From the NCBI RefSeq assembly GCF_000002985.6, contig NC_003280.10, positions 12,644,501 through 12,708,500 on the forward strand: a stretch of 64,000 bases of DNA. The letters are read 5' to 3'. Under the pieces are notes generated by a model. That model was not told where the DNA came from. It worked only from the letters and a program-made list of their open reading frames with translations, and did no database searches. The DNA comes from Caenorhabditis elegans. Taxonomy: Eukaryota; Nematoda; Chromadorea; Rhabditida; Rhabditidae. Of the stretch, positions 31,801 to 43,110 are shown in pieces. Made by a program: the position numbers and the translations under genes. Position 1 is the stretch's first letter. Every line of letters starts with the position of its first letter.

Positions 31801-33298
31801 TTTTCTAGATTTTATATGATTTTTTGAAAATTGAAAAAATCTCAGTTTTCCACCTAATTCCCTATTTGAATTTCCGCCAATTGAATTTGTTCGATGGAGC
31901 GCGCTTGCATTATTTTAATTAATTTATTTTATTTATTGTCATTTTTTGGGGTTTTTTAATCGGAAAGAGAAAGAAATTAACAAGAAAAATGCAAATTGTT
32001 CATTAAAAAATCACTGAAAATGCCAACGACCACGCGCCTTAGGAAAAAAAATAGGAATTTTCAGTTATTTTTTAATGAACAACTTGAATTAACATTTTTC
32101 TTGTTTATTTTTTTTAATTTTTTACTGTGATATTAGGTCATTGTGACCCCATAGGCATGTTTTAAAGCAATTTTCCCACGAAGTGGGAAAAGCGTCAGCA
32201 CAGAAATTGATTTAAAACACGCATATGGTACCACAATGACCGAATATCATGGTTAAAAAAATCAAAAAAATTTTCTAGATTTTATATGATTTTTTGAAAA
32301 TTGAAAAACTCTCAGTTTTCCCCTAATTCCTATTTGAATTTCCGCCAATTTGATTCGTTCGATGGAGCGCGCTTGCACGTTTTTAAATTTATTTATTTTA
32401 ATTTTTTGTTATTTCCACCGATTTTTAATGCTTTCGGTGTATTTTTGCTCGAATTTTAGAGAAAAAGTCAAAATAAATGCAAATTTTCGATTAAAAAGCA
32501 CGCTTACAGGCGTAAAAATTACAAAGTAACGATTTTAAACGATTTCAAACCTGAATTAATTCATTTCACAGATTTACGCCTGTCAGCGTGCTTTTTAATC
32601 GAAAATTTGAATTTATCTTGGTTTTTTCTTCAAATTTCAAGCAAAAATACACTGATATGAGAAATAAATAAAATAAATAAATAAATTTAAAAACGTGCAA
32701 GCGCGCTCCAACGAACGAATCCAATTGGTGGTAATTCAAATAGGAATAAGGGGAAAATTGAGATTTTAATCATATAAAATCTAGAAACATTTTTTTTATT
32801 TTTTCTCATGATATTCGGTCATTGTGACTCCATAGGCATGTTTTAAAGCAATTTTTCACTTTTTTTTGCTTAAATACGCACAGTGAGATTGGCGAGAGCC
32901 TTGAGGCCGCCCTCAGCAATGAAATGCTCCGAGAAGTTGCCCATTATAAGGTAATCATCAAGCTGATCGGCCAATTCCTTCGCCGCAGCCAACAACGCCG
33001 GGGTCATAACGACCTTCTCCGGGTTCTCATCGCCGAAATGGAAGAATTTTTGAATGACGGACGGTCCCTGCTCCATATCTCCACCGAATGAGTGAGTCAT
33101 CGCTTTTTGGAGAAATTCGAGATTCTGGAAATAATTAAAACTAAAAATTTAAATTTAAAAATCAATTATCACCTCACGAGAGTACACTGGAGCGGTATCT
33201 TCCGAGGCTTCTGCCGATTTTTCCGTATTTTTTGAACTGTGGGCGGTTGCCATGTCGAGAAGCTTCTTCCACGCGATATCTTCAGCAGATGCAGCCAT
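28835..33298 (-). CDS. HSPBP1/Fes1-like Hsp70 nucleotide exchange factor
   Basis: This family binds the Hsp70 ATPase domain through an armadillo-like fold and promotes ADP release in the cytosol. Exons on the minus strand: 33298-33173, 33124-32882, 31689-31356, 30345-30195, 29267-28835, giving 428 residues with all phases consistent. An acceptor (TTTTTTTCAG) lies 5 bases upstream of the ATG, fitting trans-splicing. The N-terminal WKKLLDMATAHSS and LEFLQKAMTHSFGG match the start of human HSPBP1, and residues about 80-235 are helical repeats (KELADQLDDYLIMGNFSEHF, LLYLRLIPQLAENRPEFQQA). There is no signal peptide, which argues against the ER paralogue SIL1. Unlike human HSPBP1 (about 360 residues) it has a Pro-rich linker and a Lys/Glu-rich coiled-coil-like C-terminal tail. 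Assignment is by recalled similarity, not search. Confidence 0.8.
30436..31312. repeat. Long palindrome filling intron 3 of the HSPBP1-like gene
   Basis: The left arm has GCTTTAAAACATGCCTATGG then TTGGATTTGTTCGATGGAGC and an A/T-rich centre. The right arm repeats these as reverse complements and ends AGCAATTTCCCGACTGG. Flanks extend the symmetry (AAATCAAAATCTTTGTG against CACAAAGATTTTGATTT). Arms exceed 350 bases, so nearly the whole intron 30346-31355 can fold on itself. Confidence 0.85.
31735..32185. repeat. Palindromic element, TTTAAAACATGCCTATGG family, copy 2
   Basis: Arms start ATTGCTTTAAAACATGCC and end GGCATGTTTTAAAGCAAT, with an internal GATGGAGCGCGCTTGCA box in the left arm only. 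It occupies intron 2 of the HSPBP1-like gene. Confidence 0.8.
32205..32858. repeat. Palindromic element, TTTAAAACATGCCTATGG family, copy 3
   Basis: Directly follows copy 2 in the same intron. Left arm TTGATTTAAAACACGCATATGG, right arm CCATAGGCATGTTTTAAAGCA, with TGGAGCGCGCTTGCACG on the left and CGTGCAAGCGCGCTCC on the right. The inner loop is also symmetrical. Confidence 0.8.
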
Positions 33299-33813
33299 TT
33301 TTACTGAAAAAAAACGACATTTTTGGGATTATTTTGAAGAAAAACGTGATAAAAAGCTTTTTAAAAAGCGAGATTTTCGATTTTCCCGCTGAAAAATCGA
33401 CAGAAAATTACGGTTTTTATGTTAAAATGAACCTAATTTTTCATATTTAACGATTTCAAAAGAATTTTTCAAGAATTCCAGAAAGATTCCGCAAAAACAT
33501 GCTGAAAACATTCGAGAAAAATCGGGAAATTAATTCAAAAAATGAGTGATGGCCTAGAATTGTTATCAATGGAGCGTGGTTGTTGCAGTTGGGAAGTTAG
33601 TCCCTGACAATTTGATTTAATTATGATTGATTTTAAAAGAGAAAAACAGGCCGAAATTCAAGAATTCGAGGTAAACCTGAATGCAGAAAGACAAATTCAA
33701 CCCTGAAGGAGTGGTTCAATGATAATCTAACAGGAAAACGCATCAATTCAAGATTTACTCGCTTTCGTTACACCCGTAGACTCCTCTTTTCCTATTGCAA
33801 TCAAGCAGAATAT
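33299..33813. promoter_or_regulatory. Divergent upstream region of the HSPBP1-like gene and the tRNA
   Basis: It contains the trans-splice acceptor of the HSPBP1-like gene at 33304 and otherwise A/T-rich sequence. A single CAATGGAGCGTGGTTGTTGC motif near 33569 resembles the GGAGCGCGCTTGCA box of the palindromic repeats. Confidence 0.4.
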
Positions 33814-33885
33814 GGGGGTATAGCTCAGGGGTAGAGCGCTCGCTTTGCATGCGAGAAGTCTGGGGTTCGATTCCCCATACCTCCA
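33814..33885 (+). tRNA. tRNA-Ala (TGC)
   Basis: A 72-base cloverleaf: acceptor GGGGGTA pairs with TACCTCC plus discriminator A. Box A is TAGCTCAGGGG, the anticodon arm is CTCGC-TTTGCAT-GCGAG with anticodon TGC, and box B is GGTTCGATTCC. A Pol III terminator (TTTTTT) begins six bases later. It stands between divergent protein genes. All stems pair, so unlike the tRNA-derived repeats it should be functional. Confidence 0.97.
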
Positions 33886-34535
33886 AGTAATCTTTTTTGG
33901 ATTTATATAGTAAAAATTTGAAGGTTTTGATTTTGGTTTTGACCGCTTGAAGTGGACGCTGGTTTTACTTTTTAAAACTTTGCAAGAGCTTATCTATTGA
34001 AATTTGTTGAGGAGTTGTTCACAGTCGATTCATTCAATTTTCCAATGATTAAACCATTATTTTTCGCTTGGAAAACCTAACAAAAACTATTTCCACAAAA
34101 CCCCTATTTGAAAAACCACCCTTTTCACAAACTGCTAAACAACACGCGCCACCGAAATATCGGAGCGTCGTTGTCTCACATTTTATTTGTCGTCGAATTT
34201 ATTTTCTGCCGGTTTTTAATCGATTTTTCGGGATTTTATTGATTTTTTCTTATTTTTCTTTATTGAAATATTGATAAAATACGTTATTTTTCACCTATAA
34301 TTCACGTTTAATAGGCGTTAAAGTGAAAGTTATTGAAAATGAATTAAATGAAAATTACGTGGATTTTAAGATTTTTAGAGTCAGTTCTTCATTTTTTCAT
34401 CTGAAATTTAGTTTCTATAGGAAAATAATGATTTTTCAATAAAAAATCCCTAAAATTGCTGATTTTCCCTTAATTTCTCTTGATTTTCTGTATTTCTCCG
34501 AGTTTTCTTTTAAAAAATGCCAGTTTTTTTGCAGA

Positions 34536-34828
34536 ATGGGTACCTTCACCGCCACATATTTCCTCAAGAACGCTTTTTGGGACAAAAGAGGCCTTTGGAC
34601 TGCCACGTTGGCCGTCGCCTATTTCGCCCGCTGCTGGGAGAGCGCCGGATACAATAAGGCCGAGATGATGAAGGTAAGCGTGCTGAAATCGTGCTGAAAA
34701 TTCAATTTTTAGCATATTTTAACCTAAAAATCCATAAAACCAATTGATTTTTGTTTCAGGGTCACTCAAAAATGTACGCGGATCGACTCAAGCAGCTTCC
34801 AGCACACACCGACGCCTGGAAATACTGA
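34536..34828 (+). CDS. Small membrane protein, probable complex I subunit of NDUFB1 (MNLL) type
   Basis: Two exons, 34536-34673 and 34760-34828, encode 68 residues. The acceptor TTTTTTTTGCAG lies one base before the ATG, typical of a trans-spliced start. One hydrophobic segment (LWTATLAVAYFARCW, about residues 20-34) is followed by a charged tail ending KMYADRLKQLPAHTDAWKY. The tail pattern Lys/His-Ser, aromatic, Arg-Leu, Leu-Pro, and terminal Trp-Lys resembles the end of mammalian NDUFB1, and the size and single membrane span fit. The gene is real with good confidence; the NDUFB1 assignment is tentative and other small inner-membrane proteins remain possible. It lies 625 bases upstream of the cox-10 acceptor on the same strand. 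Confidence 0.7.
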
Positions 34829-35474
34829 AAATCCCGCCGACTAGATGCTTAATTTAGCGATTTCCTGTGTTTTTTCTCGATTTTTAGTCATAAAGAAAAA
34901 TTTTAAACATTTTATTATGCTTCAGCACATTCACAAATGCTTTTCTCCGAGCAAATGACACGTTGAGTGGGGCAAAACTGAAAATTTTAGATCGAAACTT
35001 GCTAAAATCGGATGAAAGCACTCACCGAGTAGAAAAGAATATTGCATAGAGATTCCCAGCAAAAACCGAATGAAATTGTAGGCGTTATCATGAGGAAAAT
35101 TGCAAAAATAGATAAAACAGCGGAGAAATTTATTTCCCGAGTGTTTTTCTAGCAGGAAATGAATGTTTAAAGCAATTTTTCACGTTATATTCAAGGGAAT
35201 GTTTGTTTTCAAAAAGAAATTCTTTGAAAATCGAGAAATTCTCTAGAAATAATATAGAAAATCAAAATTTAGTAAAAAAAATATTAAACTATGATTTAAA
35301 TGTCCGCCAACAACGATGCTCCGGAATCCCGCCAGCGCGCCTTCTTTACCGTAAATCCACAGCTCTCAACGCCCGAATTTATTTAATTTTTAATCATTTT
35401 TCTGTAAAGTTTTCACAGTTTTTCAATCGAATTAATAATTTTTGATTTACCAGACAACTCGGGTCCCCAAAAAA

Positions 35475-38400
35475 ATGCTCAGCAGGCATATATTAATGTG
35501 CTCTCGGGTGGGCTTCACGCCGTCGACTAGTCAAGCAGTTTTCCACACTTCCGCAGTAAATTCCGTGCTTCCCAGGGTAAAAGCCGGGTGGAAAAGTAGC
35601 TTCATAGCTCTATAATTTCAGGCAAAACCGCTAGACGAGGAAATGCCGTTGGCTTCGCCGAAAAAACCACGTCCAGACACGCAAATTTTAGATTTATCCG
35701 GAAAACGACACAAAAAAGATATCGATATAATTGGTAAAATTATTTAAAGGTGGACTGGAGAAATTTCTTTAAAACATGCCTATGGGGTCACAATGACCGA
35801 ATATGATGATAAAAAAATTCAAAAAAATTTTTCTAGATTTTATATGATTTTTTATATGAAAATTGAAAAAATCACATTTTTCGCCTAGTTATTTTGAATT
35901 TCCGCCAATTGAATTCGTTCGTTGGAGCGCGCTTGCATTATTTTTGTTTATTTATTTTATTTATTCTCATTATTTCACTGATTTTCTTCATTTTCTATGT
36001 TTTTTCCTCGGAAAATGAAAGAAATGAACAAGTAAAATGAAGAATGATCACTAAAAATTAAAGATTGAGTGGAGTCAAAAAATTTATTTGCTTTAAATGA
36101 CAGAAAATGCACCCAAATAACCGAATATAACTGTAAAAAGAATTTTAAAAAATTTCTAATTTTTTTATGATTTTTTTAATTTTTCAAAAATCAAAGAAAC
36201 GGCTGAATAAATTTGAATTCCCGCGCAAATGAGTGACGTCATCTTAGATATTTTCGCGTTTTCTGGCTAAATTCGTCGGGGTTTTTTTTCCATTTTCTCT
36301 TCTATATTTGATTTGAAACACCGTTTGTCAATTATTTAACAACTTTCCCGTGAAAAAAAAAACTTGATAACCCTAAGGAAATTGCCAGAAATGTCAAAAT
36401 TGGCCTAAAATCCGCAATTTAATATTTATTATTAATTTTTTTCAAAATAACTATTTTAAATAATTGACAAACGGTGTTTCAAATCAAATATAGAAGAGAA
36501 AATTGAAAAAAAACCCCGACGAATTTAGCCAGAAAACGCGAAAATATCAAAAATGACGTCGCTCATTTGCGCGGGAATTCAAATTTATTCAGCCGTTTCT
36601 TTGATTTTTGAAAAACTAAAAAAAACATAAAAAATTTAGGAATGTTTTAAAAATTTTTTAACAGTTATATTCGGTTTTTTTTTTTAACTCTACTCCACCT
36701 TTAATTTTTAGTGATCATTCTTCATTTTTCTTGTTTATTTCTTTCATTTTCTGAGGAAAAAACATAGAAAATGAAGCAAATCAGTGAAATATTTAATGAG
36801 AATAAATAAAATAAATTTATAAAAATAATGCAAGCACGCTCCAACGAACGAATTCAATTGGCGGAAATTCAAAACTAATTAGGTGAAAACTGAGATTTTT
36901 CCAATTTTCAAAAAAAAAATCATATAAAATCTAGAAAATTTTTTGAATTTTTGGAATTTTTTTAATCATGATATTCGGTCATTGTGGCCCCATAGGCATG
37001 TTGTAAAGCAATTTTCCCACATTTTTTTTGTTCCAAAAATCATTTTTTTTTTCAGTCGGCGATCAATATCTACAGCAATGGTATAAAATGGAGACTAAAA
37101 ATCTGGCGGCCGACTATTTGGCGCTTTGCAAGTCAAAATTGAGTCTTTTCGTTGCTTCTACAGGTTTAAAAACTGGTTTTTCAAGCTAAAAACTAATGAA
37201 ATTCGAATTTTTCCAGCTACCTGTGGAGTTTTAATGGCGCCAGTGCCAGTTGCCGCTGACTCGCTGATCGCCGCCACTGTTGGTGGGTTTTTGTGCAAAT
37301 TTACCCGCGAAAAAAGTGCAGTTTTCAGGCACATTTCTGCTCTCATCGGCTGCAAATGCGTGTAATCAACTGCTAGAGGCTCCGTATGATGCACAAATGA
37401 GAAGAACACAGACGAGAGTTTTAGTTGTGCATAGGTGCGGGTTTGGACGGTTTTTGGAAGAAAAAATATTGAAAAATCCGAATTTTTCAGCAAAAAACCA
37501 AAAACCTCATGAAAAATCACAAAATTCTTTGAAATTTTCAAGAAAAAACCTTAATTTCTAAATTTCTCTCAAAAAAATCATTGAAAAATCATAAAAATGG
37601 CTCCAAAAAGCTTGAAAAACGCATTTTTCAAACTAAAATCTCGCGAAATATGCCTATTTTGTCACTTAAAAAACTAGAAAAATCCAATTTTTCCAATTAA
37701 AAATCAATTAAAAAACCAAAAACCTTTTGAAAACTCACAAAATTCTTTAAAATTTTCTAAAAATCCCTTAATTTCTCAATTTCTCCCAAAAAATCACTGA
37801 AAAATCATAAAAATTGCTCCAAAAAGCTTGAAAAACGCATTTTTCAAGCAAAATCTCAAAAAATTTGCCGTATTTCGCTTGAAAAACCACGAAAATTTGT
37901 TTTTAAAAAATTTTAAAAGTACATTTTTTAAAAATACAAAACATTTTATCAAAATAAAAACCAAAAAAAAACACTTTTTAATTAAAAAAAATCCCATTTT
38001 TCCAATAAAAAATCGGCGAAAAATGCAAAAAGGTTCAAAAAGCCTATGAAAAATCACAAAATCCTTCAAAATTTTTAGAAAACCCCGATAAAATCGCCGA
38101 AAAATCTTAAAAATTGGCCCGAAAAGCTTTAAAAACGCATTTTCTAAGCTAAAAACTCGTAAAATTGGCCGTTTTCTCCCTTAAATGCGTGTAATCAACT
38201 GCTAGAGGCTCCGTATGATGCACAAATGAGAAGAACACAGACGAGAGTTTTAGTTGTGCATAGGAAAATCCGAATTTTTCAGCATTTTCTATGGAAAAAT
38301 ACCAAAAATTGAATTTTATAGCATAAAATGCGAATTTTCCGTGGAAAAACTGAAAAATAGCTCCAAAAAATGAATTTTTTATTGAAAAAACACCAAATTT

Positions 38401-41400
38401 TCATGAAAACTTCCAGATTCTCTCCACTTCACGCCTTCACGTTTGCCGGAGTCACTGGGCTCACTGGAATCGGGCTTCTCGCGTATTATGCGAACCCGTT
38501 GGCTGCGGCTCTTGGAGCTCTTAACTGGTTTATTTATGCAGGTGCTGGCTAAGATTGAGGAAAACGTTGATTTTTTTGAAATTTGAATTTTAAGCTGAAA
38601 AAAAACGTGATTTTCGGAAAAAAATCTCGAAAAATTGGCCTTTTTTCACTCAAAAACTATGAAAATTGATGAAAATTCACTGAATTTCCAGTTTTTTTTT
38701 TAAATAAAAACCAATTTTTTCACTGAAAAAACTGAACAAAAAAGGCGAAAAGCTTCAAAAAAAACCTATAAAAAATTGAAAAAATCTTTAAAATTTTCCT
38801 TGAAAACCCCGATAAAATCGCTGAAAAAAGTAAAAAAAACGCATTTTCCATTCAAAAACTCGAAAAATTTGGCATTTTTCATTCAAAAATCCATCAAAAT
38901 TTATAAAAATTCGCTGGATTTCCAGTTTTTCAAAAAAAAAAAAGAAATCAATTTTCTCGATAAAAAACCGAAAAAAAAAATACATTTTTGAATCTGAAAA
39001 ATCTGAAAAAAAAAAAAGCAAAAAGCTTCAAAAACCTCTGAAAAATCACAAAATTCTTGAATAAAAAGTTGAAAATTGCTCCAAAAAGCTTTAAAAGACG
39101 CATTTTTCAATCCAAAAAATCGCAAAATTTGCCGTTTTTCACTCGAAAAACTGGAAAAATTCAATTTTTCCAATTAAAAATGAAAAAATGAATGCAGACT
39201 GCTTCAAAAAATCTAATTTTTTTGCCATTTTTTTCACTTTAAAACTAGAAAATTTATTTAAAAAATTTTTAAAAAAAAATTCATTTCTTGAATAAAAAAC
39301 AATTTTTCAATTTCTCTCAAGAAAAAACCCTGAAAAAAACATAAAAATTGCTCCAAAAAACGTTTAAAAAACGCATTTTTCAAGCAAAAAAATCGCAAAA
39401 TTGGCCGTTTTTTCCTTTAAAAAACTAGAAAAATCTAATTTTCCTTTATAAAAATGTCGAAAATTCAAATTTCCAGGCGTCTACACTCCGATGAAACGTT
39501 CTCATATCGGATGCACATGGGCCGGAGCCGTAGTTGGAGCAATTCCACCACTAATGGGATATGCTGCAGCCACCGGGTACCTGGATCCGGCTGCCTGGTG
39601 CCTGGCAACTATTCTTTTTTCATGGCAATTTCCACATTTTAATGGTCTTAGCTGGAATTTGAGAGGCGATTATAGTAAGGTAATTGTCTAAAAAATAGTT
39701 TAAAAATTGTAATTTTTCAAGAAAAAAATCGTTAAAAAATTGCAATTTTTCAAGAAAAAAGAGTTGAAAATTGAAAAAATTTCAAATTTTTCCAAAAAAA
39801 AAAATCACGAAAAAATTCCATTTTTTTCTGAAATTTTTAACTGAAATTTAACAAAAATTTAAATATTTTTTCCAGGCCGGCTACCGCGTAATGTGTGTGA
39901 CAAATGAGCGGTTGTGCCGTGTGACGTCACTTCGTCACAGTGTTGCTCTACTCGGATTGTGCTCCATCGCTGCTCCGCTTACAGACTTGACAACGCTCAC
40001 CTTTGCTATAGGTGCTGAAAATTTTGGATAAAAAACACGAAAAAAAATCAGATTTTTAACCTAAAAATCGAAAAAATTTCACTTTTTTTGTGTTTTTCGA
40101 GAGAAAAAACCGAAATTTCCATGATTTTTTGTCAAAATTTGAAATAAAGTGCCAAAACTACGGTACCCGGGTCTCGACACGACAATTTTTCGTGAATTTC
40201 GAAAAGGTTTGCGCCTTTAAAGAGTACTGTAATTTCATTTCTATCGATTTTTCGCTAAAAATGCATTTTTTTAATGGAAAACAAAGTAAAATCAATTAAA
40301 ATCTGCAGAAACAAAAAGTTGAAACTACAGTACTCTTTAAAGGCGCAGACTATTTCGAGTTTAATCAAAAATTGTCGACTTTTAGTGAAAAAATTGTCGT
40401 GTCGAGACCCGGTACCGTATTTTTGGCGAAAAAATTGAAAAAAAGAACATCGAAATCAGTGAAAATAATGATTTTAACTAAAAAATCCACAATTTTTCGC
40501 CAAAAATAATACGGTACCAGGTCTCGACACGACAATTTTTTCACTAAATTCGAAAAGGTATGCGCCTTTAAAGAGTACTGTAGTTTTAAACTCTGACAAT
40601 TTTCATCATCGATTTTCAACGTTTTTTGCTAAAAATATTTTTATTTAATGAAAAACTATGGAAAGTTTTAAAACAAAAATTTTAAACTACAGTACTCTTT
40701 AAAGGCACTCACATTTTCGCGTTAAACAAAAATTGTCGTGGTGAATCCCGGTACCGTATTTTTGGAGCAAAATTGTGAATTTTTTGTTCTTAATATCATT
40801 ATTTCAATGATTTTGTGCTAAAATCCTCAATTTTTTGAATTTCAGTTTTAAAATATGGTTTCAAAATAAATTATTGCAATTTTAAAAAAAAATCGGGAAA
40901 AAAATTGATTTTTTATCGAAATTTTCGATTTTTTTTGCACTAAAAGTTGCCCAAAAACCACGAAAATCCTCCAAAAATCCCTAAATAAAATTCCGAAAAT
41001 TTTTCCAGATTCTCTTCCAGTGAACGCGTACCTCGTCTACCTATCCTACAAATTCTACAAGGCTCCCGACGCGAAAAACAGTCGAAAATTGTTCTTCTAC
41101 TCACTGTTACATCTGCCGCTGGTCATGTTACTGATGGGAATTAGTAATTATGGACGAAATGAGCAGCAAAAAGAGCACATTTCGGATCGAATTTCGGTAG
41201 AATTTTGTGGAAAAATATTTTCAAAAATTAATTTTTTTTCAAAAATTAAAAAAAAAATTAATTTTGAAAAAAAAAACTTTTAAAAAAATAGCAAAACAGA
41301 GGAAAATTATCGTTGAAGTATTTTAAATTTTAATTTTTTTGAAAAAATTAATTAATTTTTAATATTTAGGTAAATTTTCAAAAAAAAAAATTAGGATTAA

Positions 41401-41909
41401 AGTTCTAGAAAATCGCAAAAAATTTGATTTTTTTGAGTTTTTTAAATTAAATTTTTTTTTAGAAAAACCTAAAAATCACCTAAAAATTCGAAAAAAAAAT
41501 CAATTTTTAAAATTAAAAATCTAGAAAATCGCAAAAAATATGATTTATTTAAAATTTAATTTTTATTTCAGAAAAACCTAAACATCACTGAAAAATTCGA
41601 AAAAAAATCAATTTTAGGATTACAAATCGCAAAAAATATGATTTTTAAATTTTTTTAAATTAAAAATTTGTTTTGGATTAAAAATCGGAAAAATCGCAAA
41701 AATATGATTTTCAAAATTTTTAAAATTTAAATTTTTTTTTCCAGAAAAAACCTAAAAATCACCAAAAAATAAATTTTCAAAAAAAAATTAGGTTTAAAAA
41801 TCTAGAAAATCGCAAAAAAAGTGATTTTTTTAATTTTTTAAATTTAAATTTTTTTTTCCAGAACGGCTACAACAAAATGGTGGATTCGGTGAAGAGCTTC
41901 TCGTTATAA
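35475..41909 (+). CDS. cox-10: COX10, protoheme IX (heme A) farnesyltransferase
   Basis: COX10 converts heme B to heme O in the mitochondrial inner membrane, a step needed for cytochrome c oxidase. Exons: 35475-35576, 35622-35733, 37056-37163, 37217-37282, 37329-37434, 38417-38541, 39477-39679, 39876-40011, 41009-41196, 41862-41909; 363 residues, all phases consistent. The start lies 21 bases after a TTTACCAG acceptor. Family motifs are clear: [15 protein letters not shown] (from about residue 108, the prenyl-diphosphate-binding Asp motif), [48 protein letters not shown] and a DYSKAGYR motif near 237-243. The first 30 residues are Ser/Arg-rich without acids, fitting a mitochondrial presequence. 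Intron 2 holds nested palindromes and intron 5 an exon fragment copy. Confidence 0.96.
35757..37016. repeat. Outer palindrome of cox-10 intron 2
   Basis: The left arm (35757-36057) and right arm (36705-37016) are reverse complements of the TTTAAAACATGCCTATGG family. The arms would meet at TGATCACTAAAAA / TTTTTAGTGATCA, but an inner element (36058-36704) is inserted exactly there. Confidence 0.85.
36058..36704. mobile_element. Inner palindromic TTAA-ended element, nested in cox-10 intron 2
   Basis: It begins TTAAAGATTGAGTGGAGTC and ends GACTCCACTC-like ACTCTACTCCACCTTTAA. The internal arms ACACCGTTTGTCAATTATTT and CTATTTTAAATAATTGACAA mirror each other. TTAA ends and palindromic structure resemble the C. 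elegans TTTAAA palindromic families. Confidence 0.8.
38183..38263 (+). pseudogene. 81-bp copy of the cox-10 exon 5 3' part (pseudo-exon)
   Basis: Bases 38183-38263 are identical to 37354-37434, the last 81 bases of cox-10 exon 5. The copy lies 0.75 kb further on in the following intron. It lacks an acceptor (the left flank is TTCTCCCTT) and the normal donor: after ATAG it continues GAAAATCCGAATTTTTCAGCA, which in the original occurs about 41 bases inside the intron. The copy therefore carries a deletion that removed the GTGCGG donor. It is not expected to be spliced in. Confidence 0.9.
40155..40430. repeat. GGTACCGGGTCTCGACACGAC palindrome, first copy
   Basis: The left arm holds CGGTACCCGGGTCTCGACAC and GCGCCTTTAAAGAGTACTGT. 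The right arm mirrors both. It is in cox-10 intron 8, followed at once by a second similar palindrome. Confidence 0.8.
40500..40775. repeat. GGTACCGGGTCTCGACACGAC palindrome, second copy
   Basis: Same family as 40155-40430, with TACGGTACCAGGTCTCGACA at the left and ATCCCGGTACCGTATTTTTG at the right. ACAGTACTCTTTAAAGGC arms mirror around an A/T-rich centre. Confidence 0.8.
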
Positions 41910-43110
41910 CCAATTTAATTTTTTTGTTGGTTCAATTTCTCCATAATTCAGCCCCCCAATTGATTGTAGATATCTAGTAGAAACGTATATATTTAGTAGT
42001 TTTTCTGGAATTTTTATGCGGATTTTTTTTGAAAGTGACTCGTAAAAATTCCAAATTTTTTTGAGAAATCTCTGAATTTAAAAAAAAAATGCGATTTTTA
42101 AAGCAATTTTTGGGGAAAAAGTCGAAATTTTTCGCTTAAAAATTCCAGATTTTTTAGAATTTTTAATTAATTTTTTTATTTTTTTTTGTTGTAGGCCCTG
42201 AAAACTACGCGTTATTGTTCTTTTTTTTGTTTTTTCCCATGTTTTTTTTCAGCAAAAAATGTTTTCTTTTTTTGTTCCGTTTGTAGTTTTTTTTTGTTCT
42301 TTTCTACAGAACTACAACGTTATCACAAGCGTTCCGAATGGTACTTTTTTATTTTTTTTGTTGATTTTTTAACCACTTTTTTTTCTGAAATTTCTGAAAT
42401 TACCGCTTAAAATCCTAGAAAATCGATAAAAAATTTTCCAAATTTAATTCCAAAAAAATTAGGTTTTTTTTTTATATCCAAAATTGGACCATTTTTTCGT
42501 AGAAAGAACTTAAATTGTGAAAAAAAATTGAAAAAATTTGAAATTTTCCAGAGTTTTGCTCAAAAACCTATAAACCCCTGAGTTTTAAGTCGATTTGTAT
42601 AAAAATTTTGAAATTCTTTTTTTTTTTAAATCGTTTTAAAAATCTACGAATTTAAAATTAATTTTAAAAAAAAAATTTAAATTTTCCACCCGTGACCCCC
42701 AGCAAAAAAATCCCACAACCTTTTATTCCCCATCACTTTCAAAATTATTCCCAGCTTCCAAAACTTCTAAAATCAGTGAGTTTTCCATTTTCCGCGAGGT
42801 GGGTAGTAATCGGATATAATGTCCAACTTTGTAGCTCCGCGAGCTCAATCACAACCCCGGTCGTGAGCTCATTAGTGGCTCCGGCGATGGTGGGAAAGTG
42901 ACACGAACCCTGCAATTTGGACGGGTAACTCCCAACGTGTTAGACGCGCTTCACCTCCCCCCCCCCCCCCACCACAAATTTCCCGTCAACTTTTTATCCG
43001 GGTTTCTGGGCTCAAAATTGGCGGCTTTGAGCTCTTTTTTGTGAAAAGTTACTAGATTTTAGCGAAAAAATAGGCAAAAATGGCATTTTTTGGCCCTAAT
43101 AATGTGGAGA
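41910..43110. other. cox-10 3' region and intergenic sequence
   Basis: A/T-rich sequence follows the stop. A GC-richer block lies at 42780-42970 with CGGGTAACTCCCAACGTG and a run of 14 C (42957-42970). No open frame or RNA fold there is convincing. Confidence 0.4.

Noticed and set aside
38183..38263. Mutually exclusive alternative exon of cox-10
   Set aside because: No acceptor before it and no GT after it; only part of the exon is present.
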